From Pseudoalteromonas sp. XMcav2-N (GTDB lineage Bacteria > Pseudomonadota > Gammaproteobacteria > Enterobacterales > Alteromonadaceae), in contig NZ_JAMXSF010000002.1 of assembly GCF_024124545.1 (NCBI RefSeq), forward strand, positions 310,001-374,000: DNA of 64,000 nt, in the 5' to 3' direction. Within the stretch, counting starts at the first letter, position 1. The number at the start of each line of letters is the position of its first letter. Both the position numbers and the translations under genes were made by a program. The notes under the pieces were generated by a model, which saw nothing but the letters and a program-made list of their open reading frames with translations, was not told the DNA's origin and made no database searches. Shown one piece after another: positions 9,061-18,326 of the stretch.

Positions 9061-9380
9061 GTTTAGCGAGTATTCAAGTAATTTTGATTACAACAAGCTG
9101 AAATTAAAGAAAATAATTTGTAACTTAAAACTGACTTAAGTCTCATTTACATTACACTGCCAATAAACGCTTCTATTGAAAGCGTAAGCCACACCTTAAA
9201 CTAAGGCATCTTAAATAAGAAACTTTGCTTCAATGCAGATTTTTACTCAGTCTAATTTACAAAGTATCCAATTTGAAAAAAGTAAAACTGCGCCCCTTCA
9301 ATACGCGTCACAACGATACCGTTTTAGTAAATAGTTTCAACGCTAACTGTCAGATCTTAAGGTAAATCGATGTCAGAATT
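9061..9380. other. Intergenic gap between the TonB receptor and the candidate small RNA
   Basis: About 320 AT-rich bases with no convincing gene. The leftmost part may contain the promoter of the candidate small RNA. Nothing else is assignable. Confidence 0.4.
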
Positions 9381-9410
9381 AAAAAAGCCTGACCGAAGGT
9401 CAGGCTTTTT
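9381..9410 (-). terminator. Terminator of the lipoprotein/TonB-receptor unit
   Basis: Perfect stem gcctgacc (9387-9394), loop gaa, ggtcaggc (9398-9405), flanked by six A and five T residues, so it can work in both directions. It lies about 20 bases past the receptor stop. Confidence 0.85.
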
Positions 9411-9430
9411 CTCGCTCAAACCGCGAATCT

Positions 9431-12163
9431 TTAGAACTCAACAGAAACATCTAGACTGATTTGCTGTGCATTCTCACGAGAACGAATAACTACATCGTTT
9501 TGCTGAACTTCAAAGTCCTGACCAAGCAGGTTCTTAGCTTTTACAGTAATCGTTGTGTTAAACGTTGGATAATAACTATACACAAGGTCCAAAGAATTGA
9601 TTGGCTGCTCGTACGCATCGTCGAATCCATTTACACCTGCCGCCAGGATGCGGTCACCAAATACATTATATATTAATGAACCCTGGTGGTTACCGTTGTG
9701 CGAATCGTAGTTCAACTGAAAGTTGGCTACGTATTTAGAGTGGCCACTCATTCGGCGCTTAATATTTGTTAAATCACCACGTGCACTTTCTAAAATTTCA
9801 ACTTCAGAATCACTGACTGTCAGGTTACCAGACGTAAAGAACGCACCACCTAGCATATCTGCTGACAACTCGACCAACCACTCAGCTTCCAGGCCGTATA
9901 CATAGGCGCTGTCGGCATTTTCAAACTCAAGTGTAAAACGACCGTCGCGTTCAGTAAGCTGTGCTTCAATTGGCTTATCGATGTCCTTATAGAAGGCACC
10001 AACTGAGAAGTTGTCACCACCGTCGAAATAGAACTCGACTCGCGCGTCGAAGTTATCAAGATAGCTTGATTGCAAAGTTGGGTTACCCAAAGTTCTGTAA
10101 TCTGTTAGCGGGTCTTGATACTGAACAGGTGTAAGTTCACGTAAATCTGGACGAACGATGGTTTCACCCCAGCCAAAACGAACCTGATAGCCTTCCTGGC
10201 TGTATGTCATGGACAATGAGCCGAATGTTTCATCTTCCATCACAGTAGCATCTTTAATCGCTTCTTCGCTTAATTTATCTTGCAATAATGCTGAGTCATA
10301 AGCTGAACGAGAAAATGCCAGTGCGACTTGTCTGAAATCTTCGTATCTCAAACCACCAGAGAGTCGCCAGTCGTTTTTAAAGACGTAGTCGAATGCGCCA
10401 AAGTAAGCATCGATTTTTTGTGCAGCAAGATAGTCATCTGCTGTTGGTTCCTGGAACAATAGTTCTACATCGACACTGTCTACTACTGCATCGTCCTTAA
10501 AGTAGCTGCCCATACCCAGTGCCTGACTGTGAGTATCAGCAAGGCTGATCACTTCACTAGGGCCAAAGCGATATTTAAAGAAATCCGTTCGATAGTCACG
10601 TGTTTTCTCTACAAAATAACCACCGCCTTTGACTTCAAGCTCTGAATTGTCGAAATAAAAGGCTTTAGATAAGTTCCAGCCGTAATTTTCAACTTTATCT
10701 TCCATATCGACAAAGCGATATAAGAAAGGATCGCCACCTAGTGCGCCGCTGGTATAGGTTTCGACGTACGCCCCATCTTCATAACGATCTCTAGCTGTAA
10801 TTTCCAGCTCGCTTGGGATGTTAGTAGTTGCCGTAGAATCTGTATAATGCCAGTCAAAACCGAGGCCATCGAGGTTCACGCTCTTAAGGAAATCATAATT
10901 TAAATTATGTGTACCGCGGAGCTGGACTATTTCCAATTCGCGTTGTTCGAAAGAGGTCAAATGCTTACGCTGAACTTCGCCGTCTTCTTTACTCAGAGAC
11001 TTCGAAGGCTCCTGGTAAATGGACACTGACGCTTCATCTTCTGTGTCGCGAAGCTTCATAAAGCTTGCCGTCAGATCATGGTCATTGATTTTATAGCCAA
11101 GGCTCAGTGAACTGTTTAACTTAACATTTTTCTTAGTTGACTCTTTGTCATCACGAGCGGAATAACAAGCCAATGGGCTTTCGCCACAGTTAGAATCGGC
11201 ATTGTCTACCGACGCCAGAACTGCCGTATAGCCTTTACTGTGTGACCATTCATGGTCGTACGCCAATGACGCTAAAAAGCCAAACTGCCCACCCAAACCG
11301 AACAGGTCGTCAAAACGGTCGCCATAAACCAGTTTACCGCCAACATCAGGATCCAGGTCTTTTTCAACCATACCAAAATCGCGATGCAGTGCTTTGGTAA
11401 TGTCTTTATTAAGCTCGATTGCCTGCTGCTGTGTTACCGCTTCACCTCGGTCTTGTGCTTCTACAGCACGAATGTTCAGACGTGAGATATCCGATATGCC
11501 ATTTACGTATTTGCTCAGCGCATTAGTTACCGCAACCGGCATACCGCGCAGGCCGTCGTCTTCTCCTAACCAGTCGTCATCGCTTCCGTTGTAAACAAAG
11601 CCTTTGCTGTTAGTGTCTTTATGTGCAACGCCAATCTCTAACTTAAGGACGCGATCACTGGGAATACTTTTGGTACGGATATTTACGTCACCGCCACCAA
11701 ACGCTGCTGGCATATTTGGTGAATATGCTTTTTGCACAGCGAGAGATTCAATGATACTCGATGGAAAGATATCTAGCGGAATTACGTTACGCGTTAAGTC
11801 AGGACTTGGAACCTGAGCGCCATTTAATCGGACGCTTGAATATCGCTCACCCAGACCACGCACATAAATAAACTTATCGTTTACCAGGCTGAGACCTGTT
11901 ACACGGCGAAGTGCCGACGCTGCATCACTGTCACCAGTACGCGAGATCTGCTCTGCACCCATGATATCAGCAACGAAGGCCTGATTTTTCCTTTCTTCAA
12001 TAACTGCACTGGCACTGCCTTTAAGGCGGCTGCCCACCGCAACTACTTCTTCAATCTCTTGCGCTGTCTCTTCTGCTGAAACCGAATGTACAGCCAAAGG
12101 GGAAGTAAGAGAAAGCAAAGAAAGCGTGATCAAATTGGTTTTAAACTTTTTGATTGGTTTCAT
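9431..12163 (-). CDS. TonB-dependent outer membrane receptor
   Basis: A 910-residue outer membrane active transporter. Signal peptide at about 1-30 (LLSLTSPLAVHSVSA), then a TonB-box-like EEVVAVGSR segment, then a plug domain with YVRGLGERYSSVRLNGAQVP and the closing VNIRTKS. The rest is a beta barrel ending in the typical terminal phenylalanine (SLDVSVEF). It follows a beta-helix lipoprotein gene by 78 bases and lies just downstream of the TonB2 energising operon, so it is probably powered by that system. Ligand unknown: no SusD partner, siderophore genes or sugar enzymes adjoin it. Confidence 0.93.
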   Translation of the reverse strand: MKPIKKFKTNLITLSLLSLTSPLAVHSVSAEETAQEIEEVVAVGSRLKGSASAVIEERKNQAFVADIMGAEQISRTGDSDAASALRRVTGLSLVNDKFIYVRGLGERYSSVRLNGAQVPSPDLTRNVIPLDIFPSSIIESLAVQKAYSPNMPAAFGGGDVNIRTKSIPSDRVLKLEIGVAHKDTNSKGFVYNGSDDDWLGEDDGLRGMPVAVTNALSKYVNGISDISRLNIRAVEAQDRGEAVTQQQAIELNKDITKALHRDFGMVEKDLDPDVGGKLVYGDRFDDLFGLGGQFGFLASLAYDHEWSHSKGYTAVLASVDNADSNCGESPLACYSARDDKESTKKNVKLNSSLSLGYKINDHDLTASFMKLRDTEDEASVSIYQEPSKSLSKEDGEVQRKHLTSFEQRELEIVQLRGTHNLNYDFLKSVNLDGLGFDWHYTDSTATTNIPSELEITARDRYEDGAYVETYTSGALGGDPFLYRFVDMEDKVENYGWNLSKAFYFDNSELEVKGGGYFVEKTRDYRTDFFKYRFGPSEVISLADTHSQALGMGSYFKDDAVVDSVDVELLFQEPTADDYLAAQKIDAYFGAFDYVFKNDWRLSGGLRYEDFRQVALAFSRSAYDSALLQDKLSEEAIKDATVMEDETFGSLSMTYSQEGYQVRFGWGETIVRPDLRELTPVQYQDPLTDYRTLGNPTLQSSYLDNFDARVEFYFDGGDNFSVGAFYKDIDKPIEAQLTERDGRFTLEFENADSAYVYGLEAEWLVELSADMLGGAFFTSGNLTVSDSEVEILESARGDLTNIKRRMSGHSKYVANFQLNYDSHNGNHQGSLIYNVFGDRILAAGVNGFDDAYEQPINSLDLVYSYYPTFNTTITVKAKNLLGQDFEVQQNDVVIRSRENAQQISLDVSVEF

Positions 12164-12241
12164 TTGTCGTTCCTCTAAACCAAAACCGGATTCACAAAGG
12201 GCGCATGAATGCGCCCTGTTAAAAGCTAGAAATGGATTAGA

Positions 12242-13879
12242 TTACTTCGTGCGCTCTAAAGACATAGCAACAAATTTCGCCCAAGTAGTGTCTGTTTCAC
12301 TTTCGCCGATTGCACCGATGTAGGTAACATCTTCGAAGAATGAGTTGTCTTCGCTCAGCTTGCTGCTTTCGACAGCCACTGTGTTGCCATCTTTATCAAG
12401 AATTGAGCCTTTAGTTGCAACACCGTTCTCGCCCAGTACGCTGGCAAAATCTTTAAAGCCGATTAGTTTGTTGCCGCTGTCAGCTGCCGTGAACCAAGCT
12501 TCGATGTCGAAATCAGCCAGGTCACCAGTAAGCGTTTCTTTAACCGCTTCGAAGTTCAGGCCACATGCAAATACAGAGTTTTTGAACGCGATGTCGCCAG
12601 CTTTGGCATTAGCGTGAACACCCATAGGGGTAGATTTATCTTTTTCATTGTAAAGGTCAAAACACCCTGCACCGGCTTCTGTACCCGCGTTTACAAACAA
12701 CATGTTATGAAGCTGAGCTTTACCCCACTCTTTCATTTCCATACCTGCGCCGTAACCACGTGGACCTTTTACGCCATTACTAACAACAGTTGCGTTAGCG
12801 ATAGTTGGGTAAGATACCGTTGTTGCACGATCCTGACCATCAGCAGATGAAGGATCTTTTTTACCACCGTCAGTTTCAAAACCGTGGTTACCCTGAGTTA
12901 ACGTTTGAACCAAAATGAACTGACCGTTACCTTTCCAGCCAGTATCCCAGTCGATACCGTCATCTGCTGTTTCAGTAACTACAATGTGTTTGATATTAAC
13001 TGTACCGCCGAATAGCTCGATACCATCATCGTAACCATTGTGGATGTGTACATAGTCAACAGTTGTGCCTGAACCAACCGCATTTAGGGTAATTGAGTTA
13101 AGTTCGTCGCCTTCAACGCCGAAACCAGCATATTTAACTACTACGTGTTGTAGTACACCACTGCTGTCTTCGTTGTTATTGCCGCCGTAGTAAGAAACTA
13201 CGCCTTCTGCGTCTACGTTACATTGACCTTGCTCTGCCTCAGTTTTTGAACATTCAACAGTCTGAGCCATACCGTTTACCTGAATACCACCCCAGTCCTG
13301 CATCGCTGGCACAGTTGTGTCATCGCCGTCAATTTCATTAATTGATGTAAAGGTGATTGGCTTATCTACCTCACCGATAGCGTTGATTTTCGCACCACGA
13401 GCAATACGAACAAAGTTTTCAGCTTTAGTGAATGCTATGTTTGCACCGGCTTCGATTGTCAGAGTTGGGCCGTCTGTATTAACAGTTTCGCCTTTAGAAG
13501 TATCAACATCCTTACCGATGAAAAGCGCACCTTCAAAGATGTGCGCGCCGCCATTAGGAAGTGCGTTAATCAGGAAAGAAGATGTAATGTCTTTTGCGTA
13601 GCTAGCGAATGCCTGGGTGTAAACACAGTTCTTGTTATCTGAATCTGGCTCACCTTTATATTCTGTGCCTTCCATTGTGTAACTAGCACAAGTGATTGCC
13701 GTCGGCGAATCTTTGTCGCCGTTATCAACGTCGCCACCCGTACCTGGTGATACGACATCCTGAGAGTTATCTACGCGATTGTCATTTGTAGTTGGTGTTA
13801 TATTGACATCACCGCCACAGCCAGCAAGAACCAAAGCAGAAGTGATAAGGCTTACTTTAAATAACCCAGCAAGTTTCAT
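12242..13879 (-). CDS. Beta-helix lipoprotein paired with the TonB receptor
   Basis: A 545-residue lipoprotein: ALVLAGCGGD is a lipobox with the lipidated Cys near residue 21. A Thr/Asp-rich linker follows. The body has repeated short beta strands with Gly/Asn turns (GPTLTIEAGANIAF, WGGIQVNGMAQ, IHNGYDDGIELFGGTVNIKH), the pattern of a right-handed parallel beta helix as in pectin-lyase-fold proteins. No catalytic motif is visible. Its placement before the receptor suggests a surface-exposed binding or capture partner. Role is inference; the lipoprotein call is firm. Confidence 0.8.
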   Translation of the reverse strand: MKLAGLFKVSLITSALVLAGCGGDVNITPTTNDNRVDNSQDVVSPGTGGDVDNGDKDSPTAITCASYTMEGTEYKGEPDSDNKNCVYTQAFASYAKDITSSFLINALPNGGAHIFEGALFIGKDVDTSKGETVNTDGPTLTIEAGANIAFTKAENFVRIARGAKINAIGEVDKPITFTSINEIDGDDTTVPAMQDWGGIQVNGMAQTVECSKTEAEQGQCNVDAEGVVSYYGGNNNEDSSGVLQHVVVKYAGFGVEGDELNSITLNAVGSGTTVDYVHIHNGYDDGIELFGGTVNIKHIVVTETADDGIDWDTGWKGNGQFILVQTLTQGNHGFETDGGKKDPSSADGQDRATTVSYPTIANATVVSNGVKGPRGYGAGMEMKEWGKAQLHNMLFVNAGTEAGAGCFDLYNEKDKSTPMGVHANAKAGDIAFKNSVFACGLNFEAVKETLTGDLADFDIEAWFTAADSGNKLIGFKDFASVLGENGVATKGSILDKDGNTVAVESSKLSEDNSFFEDVTYIGAIGESETDTTWAKFVAMSLERTK

Positions 13880-14002
13880 TTTATATCTCCGAAAAAGTAA
13901 TAGTTATAAGCGCAATAAAAAGCTTGAGTAAAGAATAGATTCACCTCATGACGATAAGGTTACACTTTTGGTAAATAAAGATGACATTTGACTTTTAAAC
14001 AT

Positions 14003-14024
14003 AAAAAAACCGCCCGAAGGCGGC
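14003..14024 (-). terminator. Terminator of the TonB2 operon
   Basis: Stem ccgcc (14010-14014), loop cgaa, ggcgg (14019-14023). On the minus strand it is followed by seven T residues. It separates the TPR gene from the lipoprotein/receptor unit, so the two are distinct transcription units. Confidence 0.8.
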
Positions 14025-14045
14025 TTTGGTGTTGCGATTATAAAA

Positions 14046-15350
14046 TCATAACAGTGCTTGTTTTAATGTTTCAGCGTGAATTTTTTCACGCTTTACGTAC
14101 TTAATCCATTGCTTCGCAAGATTAGCCGATTTTTTGTGCTTTTCCGCCTGTTCAAACGCCAGTATAGAAGCATCGAAGTTTTTAAGGTTATATTGAGCCA
14201 TACCCAATGCAACATAAGCATTAGACTCGAACGTTAAAGCACCTTTTTCCAAGGCAGCTCTGGCAGAATCCGCGGCTTCATCAAACTTTTCCAGATTAAT
14301 GTAGACTTCGGCAATACGCTGGAGGTAGTTACCATGCTCAACTTCTTTGTCTGCCTTAGCGAAGAAATCGATAGACTTATCTTCATCTTTAGACTGGACA
14401 TACGCTTCTGCGATGAATGCATAGTTCTTTGCATTACCCTTAACCACGCCACTTTTAATGCCTTCCTCTAATGCAACGGCAGCCTTATAAGGCAAGCCAT
14501 TAAAAAGATAGACCTGAGCAAGCTGAATTATATCGCTACGTTTCTTTATAAAACCACGCTGATGAGCAGTTTCGAGAATAGCAAGCTGCTTTTTCTCAGC
14601 TCCAAGCTCACCAAACATACCTGCAAGCTGAACCCAGTATTCTGGCTTATCAAACAGCTTAATCATTTTTTCAAGGACTTCTGCAACTTTTTCTGGCTGA
14701 TTAAGTGAGTAATATAAAGCCCTCTGCAAAACCAGCCAGTTTTCTTTCGGCACTTTATTTTCACTTTCAGTTAACGATATTGCCAGATTAATATTCTCTA
14801 CAGCTGCCTGGTAATTTTTATCCTGGTAAAGTGCTTGCGCTTTCAATACATAATAATTGCTTTTAACTGGCTGAGTATTTATCTTCTTCCAGTTGTCCAG
14901 ATATTCTACAGTTGCTTTATAATCACCATTAGCCATTGCCAGCTGTGCCAGACTAAATGTAGTAGATAATCGTAATGACTCTGGGATGGCCTCTTCAGCT
15001 ACCACCAGCTCAAAAGAGGCAATGGCTTTGTCCAGCTGATTTTCGTTGTAATAGATGAAACCATAGAAGTTATACATCATTGCCACTTCATAAGAGTTCA
15101 TGCTGCCTGCACGTTTCTTGATGGTATCAAGTACCTCAAGACCGCCTTTAACATCCCCTTCATCGGCAAGCTTTTGCGCTCTCGCAAGCTGACTGTATAC
15201 CTTTTCACGCAATGCCGGCACTCGCTTAGTTTTAGTCTCAGCGTTCGCAACGGCAAGGTCAACGCCGGGCAAAACAGACAACAGACTTGGGGCTACCAGA
15301 CCGGTACAACTTAATGCACTGACAAGTAGTAGCTTTTTAAACGTTTTCAT
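14046..15350 (-). CDS. Periplasmic TPR protein of the TonB2 operon
   Basis: A 434-residue exported protein with a signal peptide (LLLVSALSCTGLVAPSLLSV) and many tetratricopeptide repeats (for example MMYNFYGFIYYNENQLDKAI and AQYNLKNFDASILAFEQA). It is the last gene of the DUF3450-TtpC-ExbB-ExbD-TonB operon, 17 bases after tonB. Such TPR proteins accompany TonB2 systems in Shewanella, Vibrio and Pseudoalteromonas, where they presumably scaffold contact between the inner membrane motor and the periplasm or outer membrane. Exact function unproven. Confidence 0.85.
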   Translation of the reverse strand: MKTFKKLLLVSALSCTGLVAPSLLSVLPGVDLAVANAETKTKRVPALREKVYSQLARAQKLADEGDVKGGLEVLDTIKKRAGSMNSYEVAMMYNFYGFIYYNENQLDKAIASFELVVAEEAIPESLRLSTTFSLAQLAMANGDYKATVEYLDNWKKINTQPVKSNYYVLKAQALYQDKNYQAAVENINLAISLTESENKVPKENWLVLQRALYYSLNQPEKVAEVLEKMIKLFDKPEYWVQLAGMFGELGAEKKQLAILETAHQRGFIKKRSDIIQLAQVYLFNGLPYKAAVALEEGIKSGVVKGNAKNYAFIAEAYVQSKDEDKSIDFFAKADKEVEHGNYLQRIAEVYINLEKFDEAADSARAALEKGALTFESNAYVALGMAQYNLKNFDASILAFEQAEKHKKSANLAKQWIKYVKREKIHAETLKQALL

Positions 15351-15367
15351 AATCGCACCTTTTTACT

Positions 15368-15973
15368 CTAGCCGTTAATCTGGAATGAGATCTTGTTCTG
15401 AACACCGGCGACCTCAACGGCCTCACCATTCACAACTCTCGGCTTGTATTTGAACTTCAACGCTGCGTCCATTGCTGCCCGGTCAAATATATTTTCTGGT
15501 TCGGCTTTCACCACAACCGGATTTCTGACTGTACCTTGCTTTGTTACGACAAACTCTACGATGACATACCCTTCGATCCCTCTTGAAAGGGCGCGTCTGG
15601 GGTAAACAGGTGCCACTTTAACAATAGGCAAATATTCACCGTCACTGGATTCCAAGGCCAGGCCACCAGCTAGATCAACATCAGCCGTCACGTCAGCACT
15701 GAAGTTGAAATCGGCGCCAGCAGCATCCAGGTTGTTGCTTTGCATTTGAGGCGCATCCATTGGCGGAGGAGGCTCTTTGGGTGTAGGTGGTTTTTGTGGT
15801 TTTCGTTCTTTTTTCTCAACAGTTTCTTCTTTTTTCAGGCGGACAAAATCAAGCACGTTGCCCTTAACAGGCTCGTCCATCTTGCCTTCTCCGCCTGTGA
15901 TCAGTGCCTGCATGCCAAGAAACAAGAAAAAAGTCACAATACCTGCAATAACGAGTGCTAGTAAGTAACGCAT
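15368..15973 (-). CDS. tonB2: TonB energy transducer (TonB2 type)
   Basis: A 201-residue TonB. One N-terminal membrane helix (LLALVIAGIVTFFLFLGMQA) is followed by a proline/lysine-rich periplasmic spacer (RKPQKPPTPKEPPPPMDAP) and a TonB C-terminal domain (YPRRALSRGIEGYVIVEFVV, ending FKYKPRVVNGEAV). It passes proton-motive energy to outer membrane receptors. It is shorter than E. coli TonB (239), as usual for TonB2. It lies 11 bases after exbD. Confidence 0.95.
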   Translation of the reverse strand: MRYLLALVIAGIVTFFLFLGMQALITGGEGKMDEPVKGNVLDFVRLKKEETVEKKERKPQKPPTPKEPPPPMDAPQMQSNNLDAAGADFNFSADVTADVDLAGGLALESSDGEYLPIVKVAPVYPRRALSRGIEGYVIVEFVVTKQGTVRNPVVVKAEPENIFDRAAMDAALKFKYKPRVVNGEAVEVAGVQNKISFQING

Positions 15974-15984
15974 CTTTTCTATTC

Positions 15985-16395
15985 CTATGATTCCTGGGCC
16001 GCAATTGATACATCGAATGCGCCTGCAGCACGAGATGCATCCATTACCTTGATTAAGGTATCGGTTGTTGCTTTCTTATCGGCCTGAATGACCACGCTAC
16101 CCTGTGGGTTTTCCGCTTTCAGACGCTCAATGTTTGCCTGTACAGCGCGGATATCGACCTGGCGTTTGTTAATCCAAATTTCACCTTTGTCTGAGATGGC
16201 AACAAGTATATTTGCACGCTGCTTTTTAACTGCCGTGGCTGCTTCCGGGCGGTTTACATCGATACCAGCTTCTTTAACGAACGATGCTGTTACGATGAAG
16301 AAGATAAGCATGATAAATACAACGTCCAACATGGGTGTCATGTTAATTTCTTCGGCTTCTTCTTCCTGAAAAACCTTTGCTAATGGAGCTCTCAT
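15985..16395 (-). CDS. exbD2: ExbD-family biopolymer transport protein
   Basis: A 136-residue inner membrane component of the TonB2 motor. The single helix MLDVVFIMLIFFIVTASFV carries the conserved Asp near its start, which takes part in proton translocation. A periplasmic domain follows (ILVAISDKGEIWINKRQVD). Starts with ATG at 16395, 20 bases after exbB. Normal length and intact motifs. Confidence 0.96.
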   Translation of the reverse strand: MRAPLAKVFQEEEAEEINMTPMLDVVFIMLIFFIVTASFVKEAGIDVNRPEAATAVKKQRANILVAISDKGEIWINKRQVDIRAVQANIERLKAENPQGSVVIQADKKATTDTLIKVMDASRAAGAFDVSIAAQES

Positions 16396-16415
16396 TACGT
16401 TTCCTCAATTCTTTT

Positions 16416-16943
16416 CTAGTGATCAAGCAACAGCTTGTCTTCTAACAGTTCTACTTCGCGTTTTGCCTTACGTTGCAAGAAAGTAGAGGCAAAAACCCCT
16501 GACAGCGCGCCAACCATACCAGCCATAGTTGGGATTGTTGCTTTAGAAACACCGGCAGCCATAGACCGGGCACTTCCCGACCCTGTGATTGCCATTACAT
16601 TAAATACTTCAATCATGCCGGTTACCGTACCTAGTAGCCCGAGTAGCGGACACAAGGCAACCATGACATTGATGTAAGGCAGGTTTGAGTTAAGCTGAAT
16701 TCCTGCTCGTGAGATCATGGCCTGACGGATCTGCTCTGCGTTCCAGCTGTTTCTTTCCTCTCGACTTGTCCAGCTGTTCAGCAGATCTTTGCGATAGGCT
16801 CTGAACTTGCCGAAAACAAACATAAAGCGTTCGAGGATCAACAGCCACATCACAAATGTGACCAGTCCGATGACCAGGAGAACCTGGCCACCTGTGTCTA
16901 GGAACTCACGTAGCGCATTGATTGCATCTACTAAAAGAACCAC
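16416..16943 (-). CDS. exbB2: ExbB-family proton channel protein
   Basis: A 175-residue MotA/TolQ/ExbB-domain protein starting with GTG two bases after the ttpC stop, so translation is likely coupled. Three membrane helices are visible; the last two are the channel pair (PYINVMVALCPLLGLLGTVT and the later TIPTMAGMVGALSGVF). It forms the TonB2 stator with ExbD. It is shorter than E. coli ExbB, as usual for ExbB2. Confidence 0.95.
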   Translation of the reverse strand: MVLLVDAINALREFLDTGGQVLLVIGLVTFVMWLLILERFMFVFGKFRAYRKDLLNSWTSREERNSWNAEQIRQAMISRAGIQLNSNLPYINVMVALCPLLGLLGTVTGMIEVFNVMAITGSGSARSMAAGVSKATIPTMAGMVGALSGVFASTFLQRKAKREVELLEDKLLLDH

Positions 16944-16945
16944 AA

Positions 16946-18319
16946 TTACGCTCCTTTCTCGCTGCGCTCAGCAATGATGCCTGCACTTTGCTCCTGAAGG
17001 ATAAGCAGCAAATTACGAGAACGCGTGTTAAGCAAGGTGTACAGGAATACGGTAGGAATCGCGACCACCAGACCCAGTACGGTTGTAACAAGCGCTGTTG
17101 AGATACCACCGGCCATCAGTTTCGGGTCACCTGTGCCAAACAGGGTAATCGCCTGGAAGGTGTTAATCATACCGGTTACAGTACCAAGCAGACCCAATAG
17201 GGGTGCTACCACTGAGATAATCTTAATCAGAGTCAGGTTACGTGTAATTTTCGGCATTTCACGCAAGATAGCTTCACTTAACTTAAGCTCTAGTGTGTCA
17301 TAGGCAACATCCGGATATTGCTCTTTGACTTTCATTACGCGGCCAAGCGGGTTGTCTTCGCGTGCAACAGAATCTTTCAGCTGGCGGTTGATTTTCGCAC
17401 CCATAATCATCAGAGAGATAAAGCGCTCAAGGGCAATTAATAAGGCAATCAGACCGACACCCAGAATAACGTAACCAACGGCTCCGCCCTGCTCTACTTG
17501 TTCTTTGGTGTTTGGCGCCTGAACCAACAGACCCAGGATTGAACCGCCTGTCGGATCTAGTGCAAAGTCAACGGCACCAGATTGCGCAGATTGAAGCTCA
17601 GCCGCACTCTCCATGAAACGTGCTGTAGGCTGACGGGTCAACTCAGACAGTGTATTGGTTTCCGGGTTGTAAGACAGGTATTTACCATCAGCAATCAGGT
17701 TAAACGCACCAACACGCAAAACTTCTTTTTGCTCTTTGGCACCGCCTGCAACAATCACATCCGTGGTATAGCGAGATACTTTCCCTTGCTCTGTCATTTC
17801 ACGTTGCAGCTCAACCCATACTTTTTCAATGTCTTCGATAGACGCCAGTTTAGTGCTTGAGCCCATGCGTTTGGCCATGTCATCCATAAACGCACTACGG
17901 TTAGGAATTTCTGCAGATACAACTGAGGTACGGAACTTATTGCTTGAATCGCCTGCTACTTGCTGAAGCACACCAAACAGTTCCTTCAATGAACCCATGC
18001 GCTTTGACAGCGTGTCGCCCAAATTACCTAGCTTAATTTCGTTTTCTTCGAACTGAGTTTCCAGGCGCTCCGAGCGATTGAGTTCGCCATCACGGTTAGC
18101 GGTCAATTCGCGCAACATTCTTACCTGCTCACTCTGTTGCGCTTTAAACTGGGCTTCACGCTGTGCATTTTGTGCATTTTGTGCGCTCTGCCCCTGTTCA
18201 AGTTGCTTTAACAGTGTATCCAGGTCCATTGCTTGTTCTGCTGCAAACGCTGAGCTAGATAATGCAAGCGTCGCTGCCATTACAGTTTTTAGGCTGAAAG
18301 ATTTAAAAAAGTTCATCAT
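16946..18319 (-). CDS. ttpC: TtpC-like ExbB/TolQ-domain protein with long periplasmic coiled coil
   Basis: A 457-residue protein with a signal peptide (AATLALSSSAFA), a coiled-coil region rich in Gln/Glu (QNAQNAQREAQFKAQQSEQV), a beta-rich middle domain, and a C-terminal MotA/TolQ/ExbB channel domain (ISVVAPLLGLLGTVTGMINT, LVTTVLGLVVAIPTVFLY). TtpC is known from Vibrio as a fourth component needed by TonB2 systems. Here it lies between DUF3450 and exbB, the expected order. Confidence 0.9.
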   Translation of the reverse strand: MMNFFKSFSLKTVMAATLALSSSAFAAEQAMDLDTLLKQLEQGQSAQNAQNAQREAQFKAQQSEQVRMLRELTANRDGELNRSERLETQFEENEIKLGNLGDTLSKRMGSLKELFGVLQQVAGDSSNKFRTSVVSAEIPNRSAFMDDMAKRMGSSTKLASIEDIEKVWVELQREMTEQGKVSRYTTDVIVAGGAKEQKEVLRVGAFNLIADGKYLSYNPETNTLSELTRQPTARFMESAAELQSAQSGAVDFALDPTGGSILGLLVQAPNTKEQVEQGGAVGYVILGVGLIALLIALERFISLMIMGAKINRQLKDSVAREDNPLGRVMKVKEQYPDVAYDTLELKLSEAILREMPKITRNLTLIKIISVVAPLLGLLGTVTGMINTFQAITLFGTGDPKLMAGGISTALVTTVLGLVVAIPTVFLYTLLNTRSRNLLLILQEQSAGIIAERSEKGA

Positions 18320-18326
18320 ATACCTC